Part shown: piece by piece, positions 1 through 12,077 of the stretch
Layout of the letters: each line of letters starts with the position of its first letter
Position numbering within the stretch: position 1 is the first letter of the stretch
Source: Holothuria scabra
Lineage: Eukaryota > Echinodermata > Holothuroidea > Aspidochirotida > Holothuriidae
Reading direction: 5' to 3'
Assembly (NCBI GenBank): GCA_037179385.1
Contig: CM074185.1
Coordinates: 52,517,000-52,580,999 of the forward strand
Length of the DNA stretch: 64,000 nt
Made by a program: the position numbers and the translations under genes
Notes under the pieces: generated by a model
Told to the model about the DNA's origin: nothing
Database searches by the model: none
The model's input: the letters and a program-made list of their open reading frames with translations, nothing else

Positions 1-1866
1 AATTATATCGTACAATTTATATTGCACAATTCAACATTATCCAGTTGGTGTATATTGATTTATAGCCTGTAAGTGATGATACCTTTGTGATTTTAAAAGT
101 TTATTAGTGGCCAAAATGATTCTTAGTGGTTAAAATATCTGTAATGAGGACTTTTTCTTGCATGCAGAACTTTGGGATCGTGTGATCTGTAATATAGCTT
201 TCAGTTTTTTGCCAAGTCATTAAAATGTTCTATATGCCAAACCATTAACTATGAAATATGAATGCACAAAAGTAATGCATTTGTTTATTTTGTTCAGTGC
301 AAAATTTTTTCCATTCTGGTCATTTAGAAATCATAGGGTTCCCTTTTCTCAACTACACACCAGTAGTTTGTTTTTTTGGAAGCCAAAATGTGAAAATTAT
401 CGGATATGACTGCCCCTCGAAATATGTCTCTTGCGTAAGCTATCCCACCAACTTTCCTATTTATGGGCCCACACTCGACAGACTTAGTTCAAGGGTAGAG
501 GAAAAGTGCCTGCATTCCTTTCTTTCCTTTAATTGGTATGAACTATTACCTGGAGTGGCCTCAACCCCCTCCCCTCATCTGTCCCCCCCCCCCCCCCCAA
601 TCTGTTTTGACCTGGGTTTTTTGCCTCTTTGCAACAAATGTAGAAACAGAATGACCTTAAATGTGGAGAGAAGTAAAGTCTAGAGAGTTTGGAGAGGGTG
701 GCACCTGTTCTGTATTCAAGCAAGAGTGTGTACATACACACATGGTGATGTTTTACATTTTATGTGTATGCTTAAAAAATGTTAACAGCGTACAGAGACG
801 TATTTTCTGTGTTGAAAACAAAAAAGATGTTTAATTGCTTAATGGCCATTGTTTGGTTTTTTTTTTGTCTGCATTTTAATATGAAAGAAATGCCGATATG
901 AAAGTTAGCATGACTTGAAACTGTATTTTACTTCTAACTTGCTAGGTGATGAAAAGACTTGCAAAATTTAAGGCAGAAATTTGATACAGGGTTAATTAAT
1001 CATAATTAAACAAGACACAGGATAATGACTCCTGCTGGCAGGAGAGCTTAAATGGAAGTTCTATAACTTTTTATGAATGTTTTGTTCTTTTGCTAGAATG
1101 ATCGAACATTGGACTTGTAGACTACTGTTGAACAAACACCAGGGGCATTCCTGGCAAACAGTTTTTAGTGTTATTATGTGCCAGTATTAGTATAATTCTT
1201 AAAAATTTACGTCAATATGACATATCTGTCAAGAAATGAGTTAATTTTGTTGTGGAGCAAACACAGCTTTAAGGAAATACCGTCTTTAGGGTATGATATT
1301 GCTGGCTGTGGTGTCATTTAATAAATTTAATCTTTGATGAAGAAACACCTATGTATCAGCTCTTCACACATGCTATGTAGATTAATGTAATATTACAGAT
1401 GCAGTTTTAACTTTATTATGGATGTAAGACAGGTGTGTCGTACAAATATTTTTTTCCCTTAAATATTAATATTTCAACAATAATACTTGATATTACCAAA
1501 AAAAATGATCAGCAGTTACAAATTACTCTGCAAAATATTCATCATGAATACATTTACAACTCTGTTAGCTCTGTGACATCACCTGTCCTTATAAAAAAAA
1601 GAGCTGTACTTGGTAGGGTATCAAAGGTACTTTTGTAAAGAGTGTAACATTGATGTTTAAATACTAACATAATGATAATGGACATCAGATCAAAACATAA
1701 AGGGATTTTGAAAGGCTTCTAAGGTGATAAACTGCCTTCAAGGAAGTTGCACTGAATTACGTCTGTTAATAAGTGATGTTTGAAAATGTTTTAATTAAAT
1801 TGTTTGAAGATATGGACCAAATTGCATTTAAAGTTGGTAATGTTTGTAGCAACAAGAAGAAACATG
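1..1866. other. non-coding, no gene recognised
   Basis: AT-rich sequence with no ORF that resembles a protein family. The only distinct item is a run of 16 C at 583-598. The short ORFs here have no recognisable domain and cross low-complexity DNA. Confidence 0.6.
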
Positions 1867-1870
1867 TTAA

Positions 1871-2167
1871 AGTTCAGCAACTCTCACCCTAAACTACAAT
1901 TTTTGTAGTATTCAACAGAAATTATCATTTGGCACTGCTCTTTGATTGACAGCAAGTTAAAAAAAATTGCAGAGCACTTTAGCTCATTGTGCACAGCATG
2001 TACAGTAGTGAGAGTTCTGTGGTTAGGCCTACATATCGAGGTCTTGTATACTCAACATGAAGCAACAAAATGAGATTGTGTCTGAATGAGGATGAATTTT
2101 AGACATTTGTGGGAGGGGCTTTAAGTAAGTAAGTTAGAAGAGTTGGAACTGTTTGGGGTGAGAGGAT
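1871..2167 (+). mobile_element. TTAA-flanked MITE, family 1, copy 1
   Basis: Both ends abut TTAA (1867-1870 and 2168-2171). The left end carries CTCTCACCCTAAACTACA and the right end is the inverted form, GTTTGGGGTGAGAGGAT. The body shares long blocks (CTCTTTGATTGACA, AGATTGTGTCTGAATGAGGA) with copies near 22.2, 22.8, 29.7, 34.2 and 54.8 kb. There is no coding capacity. TTAA target sites are known for piggyBac and Kolobok; which superfamily applies is inference. Confidence 0.75.
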
Positions 2168-2479
2168 TTAAAAGGTTTAGACATCTTTGGCTGATTTTAC
2201 TAAGCTAGAGAGTTATTACCGCAGATTGGAATGGATGTCATTGTAGTGCATTCTTCTTCTAACTGTTTTGGTGGATATCTACAGTGCAAATGTAGAGCTA
2301 CCTATGTGAACTTTGTGTTATTTGAGAATTTGTTGGAATTCCACTTTCAAAACTCCAATTGGCAAAGAAAACAGTGGCATTAATATCAGAAAGAACACAT
2401 GGCCTTGGGCAATTCAAACCAACCAACTGCCTGAAATTATGAGCTGCATTTATCAGTGGTGTGGTCACATTTTTGTCCT

Positions 2480-2670
2480 CATAACTTCATAACTAGAGCA
2501 TTTGACTCGCAGCTAGGAGGACTGCAGTTCAGACTCCTGGCTGGATCATACGTAAGCTTAAAAATGGAACATACTGCCATTGAGCCATAACTGGAAAAAG
2601 GGGCCTTGGCCAGTGATTCTTAAACCAATTGAAGTAATGTAAACCAATGGGTTAGAAACTGAGCCATAAA
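2480..2670 (+). mobile_element. tRNA-derived SINE, copy 1
   Basis: The head (about 2493-2545) resembles a tRNA: AGAGCATTTGACTCGCAG looks like the D-arm/anticodon part of tRNA-Cys, and GTTCAGACTCC at 2527-2537 matches a pol III B box. The tail AAAAATGGAACATACTGCC, a GAAAAAGGGGCC block and a GGTTAGAAACTGAGCC end are shared with the copy at 47.1-47.4 kb and with three tail-only copies. It is diverged and lacks a clean A box, so it is probably inactive. Confidence 0.7.
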
Positions 2671-3404
2671 TTTCATCTAACTTCACAGATTTTCATATTT
2701 ATACATTAACGTGTAACCCAAAGATAAGTAGTAGCTTAAATTTATGTCAACTTTAAACTGTCATGGTATATTTTATGGTCTCTGCATGTGTGCACCTCCC
2801 TCCTTCTGTTTTTAATTAAATTACAGGCAGTGCAATCCTGTTAATATTTGTTGTTGTGATAATAATAATAATCATCTAAAGTGATATTTATATTTCTGTA
2901 TATTTCATATAATAGCTTCCATTCATAATAATTTTGATTTCTCATGTTGGAATGTTGTTTCTGTGTGGCAGAGGACTCTCCCTGTCAACCTTGAGTGCAA
3001 GTGAAATGTATATCTCTATAAAAAATATTAAGCAAGTGTTTGCTGAAGCTGATTCAATTTATCAGATGTTAGATTATTTTATAAATATTCTCATTGCAGC
3101 TTCTATTGTGTCTAACCTATATTGTTAGTAATTTCTGAGATGCACCGTTTGAAAATGAACCTCGTGACTGGCTTTGAAGTTCACAAATAATGTTCTTTGA
3201 AACTTCAGAAGAGTACAAGTTGTGAGTGTTGAGTGCTTTATAGAAGTTTCCTTTTATAATTGCTGGGCTGTAGCTGGCAGGGGAGGGGGCAAGTGGCCAT
3301 GTTTCTAAATCATTAATATACTACATGCCAAGTGATTTTTGTGATCTTTAATTGATGGTGTTTGAAGTGCTCCTTCCCCTTCCCATTGTTTTGGTGGAGG
3401 CTGT

Positions 3405-3535
3405 GGACGAATCAGACCAGCGCTTGTGTTTAGTGACTGTAGGCACCCATTAGTGGGGTCCATCAGCCTTAAATTGTCTTCATTTATTGTCTACATGAAT
3501 TTCAAACCCTCATATTTAGTAAAATTGAGGTAACC
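3405..3535 (+). repeat. dispersed repeat, copy 1
   Basis: This segment matches the reverse complement of 52198-52345. It shares TAGTGGGGTCCATCAGCCTT, a following TTTATTGTCTAC block and TGAATTTCAAA. No terminal repeats or coding region are visible, so the class is unknown. Confidence 0.6.
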
Positions 3536-3587
3536 AAGATACAATTCAGTGTAAACCATTCATGATACAGTTAGTAAGTTAGAGTTT

Positions 3588-3705
3588 TAGGGCCCAGTTT
3601 GCAACCAATTGGTTCAAGTTGAGCAGCCCATGGTTTTTTTTTCCAGTTGTGGCGTACTGGCTTGTTTTCCCTTCTCCACTGCCTATGCCAAATCCATGAT
3701 ACAGG
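3588..3705 (-). mobile_element. SINE 3' tail fragment, inverted
   Basis: It reads as the reverse complement of the SINE tail: AACCAATTGGTTCAAGTTGA, then CCAGTTGTGG, then CTTGTTTTCCCTTCTCCACT. The tRNA-like head is absent, which is typical of 5' truncation. Confidence 0.6.
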
Positions 3706-3710
3706 TAAGC

Positions 3711-5027
3711 AAGGATATTGGAAGACTAAATGTAATGGACCCCCATTATGTCCAACTAAAAGCAGACCGTCACTTGACTGTCCGGATTCGCCTATAGCAG
3801 TGTCTGCTTCAAGTGGCTCGGTTGGATTTGACTCTATATGTGGTAGCAAATTGCCTGTTACTATGCTTGTTACAATTATTGATCACCAAAGAGCCTCATT
3901 TTTGTACTCTCTAACTTTATTTAACTATGAGTCAGGTGAAAAAGAGATATTTTGTTTACTCAGATCAAAATTGAAACTGCCATTGGAATGAGTTATATCC
4001 AATATTTGAGTTGAATTGTTTGTTTTGGTGCACAGTGATATGAAATTAAGTTGTGAAATGAAAAATCAGGATAGTAATTTATTTGCATGAGAAGTTTGGC
4101 AGGTAATTCCTGTAGAAAATAGAACATAAGTCATTTAGCAACATTTTATTGAATTACCAAGATTTCCACGGTTGGAACAGTTGGTAATTTAACTTAAACT
4201 CCTACCTAGATAAAAGAATATGCATTGACCTCACCAATGTGTAAAGGTGTAACATTTTGTTAAAGCAGAATTGTGCAGAAATTCAGTAGTGGTTAAGTAA
4301 ATCATGATTTCCTTTAAAATGGAAGCAAGGAGATTATGAACTTCTCAATTTTCAACCACTGCATTTCTCATGCAGAATCTTCCAAAGAGGCAACTTTCTG
4401 GCAAAGTTGAGTTTTCTTTTTGTTACTTTTACTGTCACTTAGTGGACACATTCATTCTCTTGAAAAAATAAAAATAATGGAGTGATGTTGATAATAGAAT
4501 ACAAGCTGCAAGTGTAGATGACTCAGCCATTAGTTTTATTTTCACCCTTAGTCAATTTAGCAATAATTATGAGTTAGAAATTAGATACCTCAGGATGCCA
4601 TCATGTCTCAGTGCCTTCATATCACAGTGACTGAGCTCTCCAAAATGTTTGAATATATTTCTTTGAAAATGGCCTTCTTCTAAGATAAATTTGATGGCAT
4701 CATTCAGTACCTCTAATTCTTGCATGAACTGGCATTAACTTGAAAGACATATCAAAATTTGAAGTTGGCTAGGTAGGATTGTTTCTTGTAATGCAGTTTG
4801 ATTAAACGTGAATTTTGCTGAATATAACATAATGTGCTTTCAGTGTTGTTAAAGTGTTTGTGACCGTAGTTGCGACAATTCTTTTTTCAAAAGCTTATTA
4901 ATATTAAATACCAATTAAATGGTACTTCTATATAAATAATTTATCATTTCAATTTCACCTAATGGTGTCATTTTCTCAAATAAATTGTCAATGTGTCAGA
5001 TATCATGTTTTGTCATCTTTCATTGTG
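3711..5027. other. non-coding, no gene recognised
   Basis: AT-rich DNA. I see no exon-like ORF, repeat array or RNA gene here. Confidence 0.5.
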
Positions 5028-5035
5028 GTTTTAAC

Positions 5036-5802
5036 CATGGGCGTCCGGAAGGGGGGGCAAGGGGGGGCACTTGCCCCCCCTGGAAAATCAAACTTGTGAA
5101 AAAAATTAATTAAAAATTGCAGCAAAAAAATTAAAAATAAATCATCAAAATATCTTCACTCACAGTGTCATTTTCTACTCGTGAAATATGCAGACATTTG
5201 ACCAGGAATAGCAAAAGAGAAGATGGTATGCTGAATAGTGAAATCGTAATTTGGGGACCATCATTCGTGACATCTATTGGAAATTTGTAATTGTAAAAAC
5301 TATGCCAAAATTGTACTAGTTGTCAGGTATGTAGAGTGCATATGGCATCCGACTATTGATGAATGCGTTGGTCTTGGTTTGGTCCCGTGCTGATCTCAAG
5401 TGGCGACGCGCGGATGTAACTGGGATATACAAGGTGAATATGGGGGGGGGTATGATTCATAATTGGGTAACGGATATAGGCCAATATAGGCTGTTTGACA
5501 GCGTAAGTTTTATCGTGCATAGGCGTGCGAGGCCGTGACAGAGAGGTAGATTTTCCTTCAACAATTTTTTACATTGAAAATTCTAAAAATCTAAAAATTA
5601 CAGACATGGCAGGGCTGGGTACATGCAGCTTATAACACTCGCCAAGTGTCATTTCCGGCCATCTGGAGGGTTTGTAAGGCCCAAAATTTTCTTGTACGCT
5701 CCGCGCCAACCGATGGTGGCGCTCCGCTTAGATAGTGTACACAATTCAATCATCCATGAATGACCTTGCCCCCCCCTGTAAAAATTTCTGCGGACGCCCA
5801 TG
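5036..5802. mobile_element. hAT-like non-autonomous transposon, family CATGGGCGTC, copy 1
   Basis: Terminal inverted repeats begin CATGGGCGTCCG and end CGGACGCCCATG, followed inwards by G-rich/C-rich stretches that also pair (GGGGGGCAAGG with CCTTGCCCCCC). The flanks are a perfect 8-bp target duplication, GTTTTAAC, at 5028-5035 and 5803-5810. TIR and TSD length fit hAT. The interior shows no transposase ORF. Two shorter copies lie at 30.6 and 35.1 kb. Confidence 0.85.
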
Positions 5803-5810
5803 GTTTTAAC

Positions 5811-8800
5811 AGAAAATGTTGCAGATTTTATTCTTTTTGTTTTAAAGGGAAATACTGCATTTAAAATGCACAAACATGGCATACAAACTTTCAGTCATCA
5901 TTAGATCATGCAGTATCATCAATCACTACTAGCAATGTAGCTTCATCTGTGCAAAACATTAGCAGAGTTACAAAAGTTGCCTCATTTAAGTGTTTGAAAG
6001 TTTGGGTGAACAAATTGTTTTTGAGCTGTGAATAAGTGGATTTCTATCCTTGAGAAACATATTTGGGAAAATGAATCCTGCAGCACTTCCTTACTTTGAA
6101 TAATCTAGACCCAACCTTTGCCTCAAATGAAATGAATATCCTCTGCAAAGCACACAAGATTCAATATTAAATGGCATGAAAGTAATAACCATTTTTGGCA
6201 AATGGATATCAGATTGTCCGGCATTGCTTCTGCAATTTTTAAGAGCGAACGCAAAGTATGGTAGCCATTTTATAGGCTTGTCATAGTGTATTACTCTGTG
6301 TCTGGTTGGTTTGTTAATGTACGTTTTCAGATTAGCCACAAATGCTTTAAACTAATTTTAAGGGTGGCACAATTGGAAAAAGGGCCACTCCACCTTAATC
6401 ATGTGCAGCCTAACAAGCCAGTCAGAGCTGTACAGCCATGTCTAACTAAATGAAGTTGACTAACTATAGGTGCAAATTTTCTACTTAGAGCCTTCATGAG
6501 GAATTTCTTACCCTATTAGATATTTCACCCGAGTCCCCACCAAAAGCAAGGTTTGGTGGGGCAATCAAATTTGACCCGACTTCCTGCCTAACTCATTCAA
6601 GCACGCTCCAAGAAACCACAAGCTTGATAAGAGAGAGCTAGCAGAAGATGTAAACAAAGGTGGAATAATACCAGCCAGGTGTGTCACTGTTTACAAGGTG
6701 TGAAAGGCAAGCTGTAGGGCAACTTCTTATATGGTTTCTGTTGACCTTTGTTCACTGAAGCAAAAACGTGTGGACAGAATTTTTATAGGCAGGGAAATTC
6801 AACGTCAATGACGTCATAACACTCCCCGGGGGCTATGCTGGAGTACGTTAGTACGTAGTAGACCACACTCAACCCGCTTCCTCTACACATATGTGCAAAC
6901 TCAGCGCATACCACAGCGCAACTGTGCAGTGCGTTCAGCACAAAAGTACGTGTATTTAGCATGATTGTCCTCCAGTATGGCGGATCTGTGACGTTATTGC
7001 GTTATCACCTTGTTTCTATAGCAGAAAAGGCACTACCTATATACAGTGACCAAAGGTTGTAGCCACAGCGAGTGGTAATGAGTACTTCCCAAAGCTCACA
7101 GGCAATAGTTCTTTCATCCACTTCTCCTTTCAAACCAAATAGCAAATTGCTGCTCAAAAAATATAGAAATCTAGGCCTGACAAATTATTAATACAATAAA
7201 TCTCACACAACAGCAATTTTTTCAAGAACATCAAAAGAAAACAAAATATTTTCCATTTCAGTTGATAAGACAACACATGTATTTTTTAGCAAAATAAAGG
7301 AATAAAGATGAATGATTAGGGTGTATATACAGTTGGAAATTCAAGTTCATGAAATCCCTGATTAGTGTAACCAAATAAGAACCAAATAAAAAGAATATTG
7401 CAGCATTTAAAGTTCAATAAATCTATATAAGGCATTCATAATATAAGCAAGAAATAAGGCTCTTTGTTACAACTTTGATGACCATGAGCTATTGATACAC
7501 TTCTCTTTACACTGAAAAAAATGACCATTGGAAGAATATAGCAAATCATTTTAAATTCTTCAAACTCAGATTTGAAAGTGATGACATGAATCAAGGTGAG
7601 CCAAGACTGTCCTACTGACTGCAGTAGATGCACAAATCGGATTTCTATGAAACCTGCTCAGATTTCTATTTTAAAATCCTAATTGTTCTCAATCTGTGAG
7701 GGCTGTAATGAGCTATGTCAAAGGAAATGGAAATCCCATTTATTTTAAGGTTTTCAATGTTTTGTCGTGTTCATCCAGTGATGTCAAAAAAAACATTACA
7801 TGTATACTATGAATACTCAAATCCTGAACACCCTCATGGGGTACAGTTGGAGGCAGCAAGAACAAATTGTGTCGATATCTATGCTCTCATCTCACTAGTC
7901 CCACATCTCATTGGTGCCTCCAGTTTTTGTGGTTATCGTGTCCCCTAAGCATAACCCCTAACCCTCACCCATTATTCTAACCTTCAACTCAATATGTTTG
8001 GAGATTGATGAGACAGGGACTAAAAGCAGAACACTAGATTTTAGAACTCATCACAAACCTTCCAAAGAATAGACAGAATTGGATACAGGAATGCAGACGA
8101 ACCACTTCTTTTTTCAGCTTCCTACATATATGGGTGCAATGACAAATATGGCTGGTTACAACTTTGATGACCTTTACATATGATTTCAAATCATCCCATC
8201 TTTCCACAAGCAATTAAATTATTTAGGAAAGTGTAAACATGTTTAAAAATTCTCATTTGTTTAATGGTATAACACAAATGATAACATCATCATGAATAAT
8301 GTAACACTTTACTTTATCCTTTAATTTAAAAAGATGGATTAAAAATCACAAAAGACTAACAAACAACAAACCTGACAATTTTGAATTTAATTGTTGAAAG
8401 CAAAAATGTTGTCAACTGACCCAGCCATCATCCTCAGCTCAACTGGTGCTGTATGGCTAGATCAGTGAAAACTTACACTGAAAACTGTGCAGTTCATAAG
8501 TAGACTACTGTACATACACAAATGAGTTTTGGAAATGTGTGATGTTATGTCTGTTGCAACCACAAAGTAGAGTACAAGTTATATTCAGCTGTAGACATGC
8601 TACTGTGTTGACATACTTACTTGCACATGTGCCAGCCACGGTATATCAGTATTGTTTACATATAATATGTCCTGATGACATGAGCATGCTTGGTGCACTG
8701 CACCACAGGCTAACGGTGGCCTATTGGCTAAAACTCTGTCACAAAATCAAATAAAACAACCTATAAGTCTAGCAGGGTAGTTCATAAAACTACAGAAACA

Positions 8801-9424
8801 TTCCCTTGTGAAAGGTAATGCTGACATAAACTTACCACCATTGCCAAGCTTTGAAAGTAAACATTACTTCCATTAAAAGGAAATATATAAAACAAAAATT
8901 TCAGTGCAAACTTTGCCCACCTGTCATCGAGTTTATCTCATCTTCTTCTAAAACAAAAGATAACATTCAACCTCATTAGATTTTTCATCACCTTACTATA
9001 GCTATGGGCCTACTGTGTTAAGCAATTTGTTACATTTCAAAAGTAAGATGTAACTATTGCTACAAAAGTCAATGGTTACTACTGGTTTCATTTTGAGACT
9101 TAAGACTTGTAATTGCAACAAGTTCTATTATCTTTGATTTGACTGGAACTACAAGTAGTTACTATTTTACTATAACTGGAACAACCTTGCCTTATAATGT
9201 GGTTCACAAAAAGACATTGAAGAGGATAGTAAGGCAGAAACAAAACTGCAACAACAAGACAAATATTGTTCTTTGGCAGGTGACCCTATATGTGTCGCTT
9301 AATTCCCCAACAGAAAAATAGGAATGGCTCCAAACTTTAAAAAAACTAGGAAGATCCTTGGACAGTTGTACAACCAGAAAGCCAAAAGGCTTAGCGATTC
9401 CTTGCCACTGAAATTTGAGCCTAC
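5811..9424. other. non-coding, no gene recognised
   Basis: About 3.6 kb with no convincing coding region. A CpG-bearing patch lies at about 6790-7010 (CCCCGGGGG, repeated GTACGT). The region 7930-7990 has a few CCCTAA-like words that are too irregular to call telomeric. Confidence 0.5.
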
Positions 9425-9520
9425 CTTTTTTTTTCAAATTGACAGTGCTTTGACATGTTTTTCAAATCGACAGCTAGTGCTCCGTAATGTTTTTCAAATT
9501 GACAGTGCTCCGTACTGTAC
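9425..9520 (+). repeat. three-copy minisatellite (~33 bp)
   Basis: TTTTTCAAATTGACAG recurs three times with variants (TTTCAAATCGACAG in the middle copy), each followed by AGTGCT and a TGNNATG-like end. It lies just upstream of the first 145-bp array. Confidence 0.7.
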
Positions 9521-9570
9521 CCACAAAGAATACATGCAAGGCATCCAAGCTTCCTACTTTGAGATTCCGG

Positions 9571-10860
9571 GTGACCTTTGACCACCTACAGTAGAACTAC
9601 GGTTCAGCTCACGATATCACATCCACATACTGTGTGTGAAATTTTGCAGTAAGCAAGACTCCAACCATGGGAAATTGTGTAAATATGATATTGAGACTTT
9701 GACCACTTGTGAACCAAAGTGACATTTGACCTCCACCAAAAACTATAGGGATCATTTATTCACTATACATCATCTACATGCCAAGTATGAGGACCCTACA
9801 AAAATTACCTTTCTTGTAATACAATGCAAACAAGCTTTTCAGACTTTGATACTGCTGACCCCAAATGACCTTTGACCCTCACAAAAATCAATTGGGATCA
9901 TCATTTAAATACAGCCAACCCACACACTAAAGGTGAGCTTAGTTACATGTATTTTTGAGATGCAGTGTTTACAAGGTATTGACCTTTTGACCTGTCATGA
10001 CCCCAAGTGACCTTTGACCTCCCCAAAAATCGATAGGGATCATCTACTTCACACAACCAACCCACGCGCCATATATGTGCATAGTCACATGCAATGTTCT
10101 TCAGATATCATGTTTTCAAGGTTTTGACCTTTTGACATCTTTTGACCTCAAATGACCTTTGACCTCAACGAAAATCGATAGAGCTCATCTACTCAATTCA
10201 ACCGACCCACATACCAAATATGAGCAAAGTCACATGTAACGTTCTTGAGATATCGTGTTTACAAGGTTTTGACCTTTTGACCTCTCCTGACCCCAAATGA
10301 CCTTTGACCTCCACCAAAAACAATAGGGATCATCTACTCAATATGGCCAACCCACACACCAAATATGAGATTAGTCACACTTACCCTTCTTGAGATACCG
10401 TGTTTACAAGCAATTTCTAAGAATTTACCATTTGACCTCTCCTGACCGCAAATGACCTTTGACGTCCACGAAAATCGATAGGGATCATCTAATCAATAGA
10501 ACAAGTCACACACTAAATATGAGCATAGTCACATGTTACGTTCTTGAGATATCGTGTTTACAAGGTTTTGACCTTTTGACCTCTCCTGACCCCAAATGAC
10601 CTTTGACCTCCACCAAAAACAATAGGGATCATCTACTCAATATGGCCAACCCACACACCAAGTATGAGATCAGTCAAGCTTACTCTGCTTGAGATATCGT
10701 GTTTACAAGGTTTTCACAGTTTGACCTCTAGTGACCTCAAATGACCTTTGACCTCCATGAAAAACAATAGGGATCATCTACTCAATATGGCCAACCCACA
10801 CACCAAGTATGAGACCCGTCACAGTTACCTATCTTGAGATATCGTGTTTACAAGCAAAGC
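9571..10860 (+). repeat. satellite array 1, ~145-bp monomers with nuclear-receptor half-sites
   Basis: Monomers are anchored by TGACCTTTGACC at 9572, 9866, 10008, 10153, 10298, 10453, 10597 and 10742, so the spacing is 142-155 bp; the unit near 9721 is degenerate. Better units carry TGACC half-sites 10, 10 and 7 bases apart plus an extra TGACCTTTTGACCT. Units alternate between two types: X has ACGAAAATCGATAG and TCACATGTTACGTTC, Y has ACCAAAAACAATAG and ATATGGCCAACCCACAC. That gives a ~300-bp dimer (10298 and 10597 are near identical). The upstream units are the most diverged. There is no coding function; the minus-strand ORFs are by-products. Confidence 0.9.
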
Positions 10861-10863
10861 GTC

Positions 10864-10955
10864 ACATACACACACACATACACACACGCATACACACACA
10901 CACACACACACGATATCACCATCGCATAGATTCCTTTTGCCTACGGCAAGGAATC
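10864..10955 (+). mobile_element. CA microsatellite and 3' hairpin ending array element 1
   Basis: The last monomer runs into ACAAGCAAAGCGTCACA, a CA-rich microsatellite (10864-10911), then ATCGCATA and a hairpin. GATTCC at 10929-10934 pairs with GGAATC at 10950-10955, and inside it TTGCC pairs with GGCAA around a TAC loop. AAAAA follows. The same order occurs at 20456-20557. Tandem core, microsatellite and terminal hairpin is the architecture known for pearl/CvA/DINE-like Helentron-associated elements; applying that class here is inference. Confidence 0.6.
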
Positions 10956-11682
10956 AAAAATTTGGAGATATTCTTTTCAGTAGATAGAAATCTGCTGTGA
11001 CCAAACCTTGGGTGGATCATGTTGACCACTTGAGAAAGCTTAGATGAAATTTTACTTAGAGATAGCAGAGAAAGAGTTGCAAGAATCAAAACAAAATACC
11101 TTATTCTTCAGCCAATGACCAGACTTTAATGAAACACTATGGGGAGATTATTTATCTAGCCAGCCAGTATGGGCAGGTGGGAAAAGGAATTGACTTGGCC
11201 ATAACCACCAGTTAGATAAATGACTCAGTCTTAGACACTTATCATGCAAATGGCATGAAGACTTGTCAAGTTAAATCTAATCAAGCAAATAGAAAAGAGA
11301 CTGCTACATGATATCATTAAACTTTGAGAACCATGAAGAGTGAGGTGAAACCTACCAGTGTAGGTGACTCCAGCTAGGAGAAGAAGGCAACACACACAAT
11401 ATCATTGTGATTTAGTAATAATTCAGGTATTACAGTTTCCATATTTGGAAGAGATGTCTATGTAATGTTTTATTACTTGTCTGGTTTTCCCACATATTTT
11501 CTTGAAAACATTTATCATTGCTGTTTGAATCATCAGCACATAAACATGATTAACAATCAACATGGAAAAGTTTACAGCATATTTTTGCATGAAAAGAGAT
11601 AATGTAGACTCTAGACTAATGTCAGTTGGCCTCTTGATGAAATCCAGGCAGCAGGAAAGGCAAGGACCCACCTAAAGCACAG
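10956..11682. other. non-coding, no gene recognised
   Basis: AT-rich sequence without recognisable coding or repeat content. Confidence 0.5.
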
Positions 11683-12077
11683 GTCACACTACAGTGATAT
11701 CAGATCAGATTATGATCCAATTTTTGTGAGTTTTAAGTACAATTTCCTTCAATCGTCAGAGAAAACCAAAAACTTGCCATTTGGTGTAAATATGAGATTG
11801 GCATGAGAGGACCACGGAAATGAAATATAAATGAATTATTTCTTGACATCACATATTCAAATAACGTTTATCGAACTATGCATATCAGCTAAAAGCTGTT
11901 TGCTGATAAGACATCATGAAATAATTAGTGTAACTTAGATTTTTGTAGTCCTGCGATACAAATCTTATATTTCTACAGGGTTGGAAATTTTTGCTTCTGA
12001 CCAAAGATAGAGGAGATTGTAAGTAAAAGTCACAAATATGGAAGCAAGATCCGATCAGATATTGCTGTAGTGTGATC
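11683..12077. mobile_element. TIR MITE, family CACACTACAG, copy 1
   Basis: The left end GTCACACTACAGTGATATC pairs with the right end, whose reverse complement reads ATCACACTACAGCAATATC; inside, TCAGATCAGA matches CTGATCGGATC. A second copy lies at 16136-16551. No ORF resembles a transposase. Confidence 0.75.

Noticed and set aside
2493..2545. Functional tRNA-Cys gene
   Set aside because: The anticodon arm and acceptor stem do not fold properly and the A box is missing. The segment continues into a SINE tail, so it is a SINE head.
7930..7990. CCCTAA-like words suggesting an interstitial telomere
   Set aside because: Only two or three irregular matches; expected by chance in this composition.
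9571..10955. CRISPR-like array
   Set aside because: Spacing is regular but the whole 145-bp unit is repeated with no unique spacers, and the DNA is eukaryotic.
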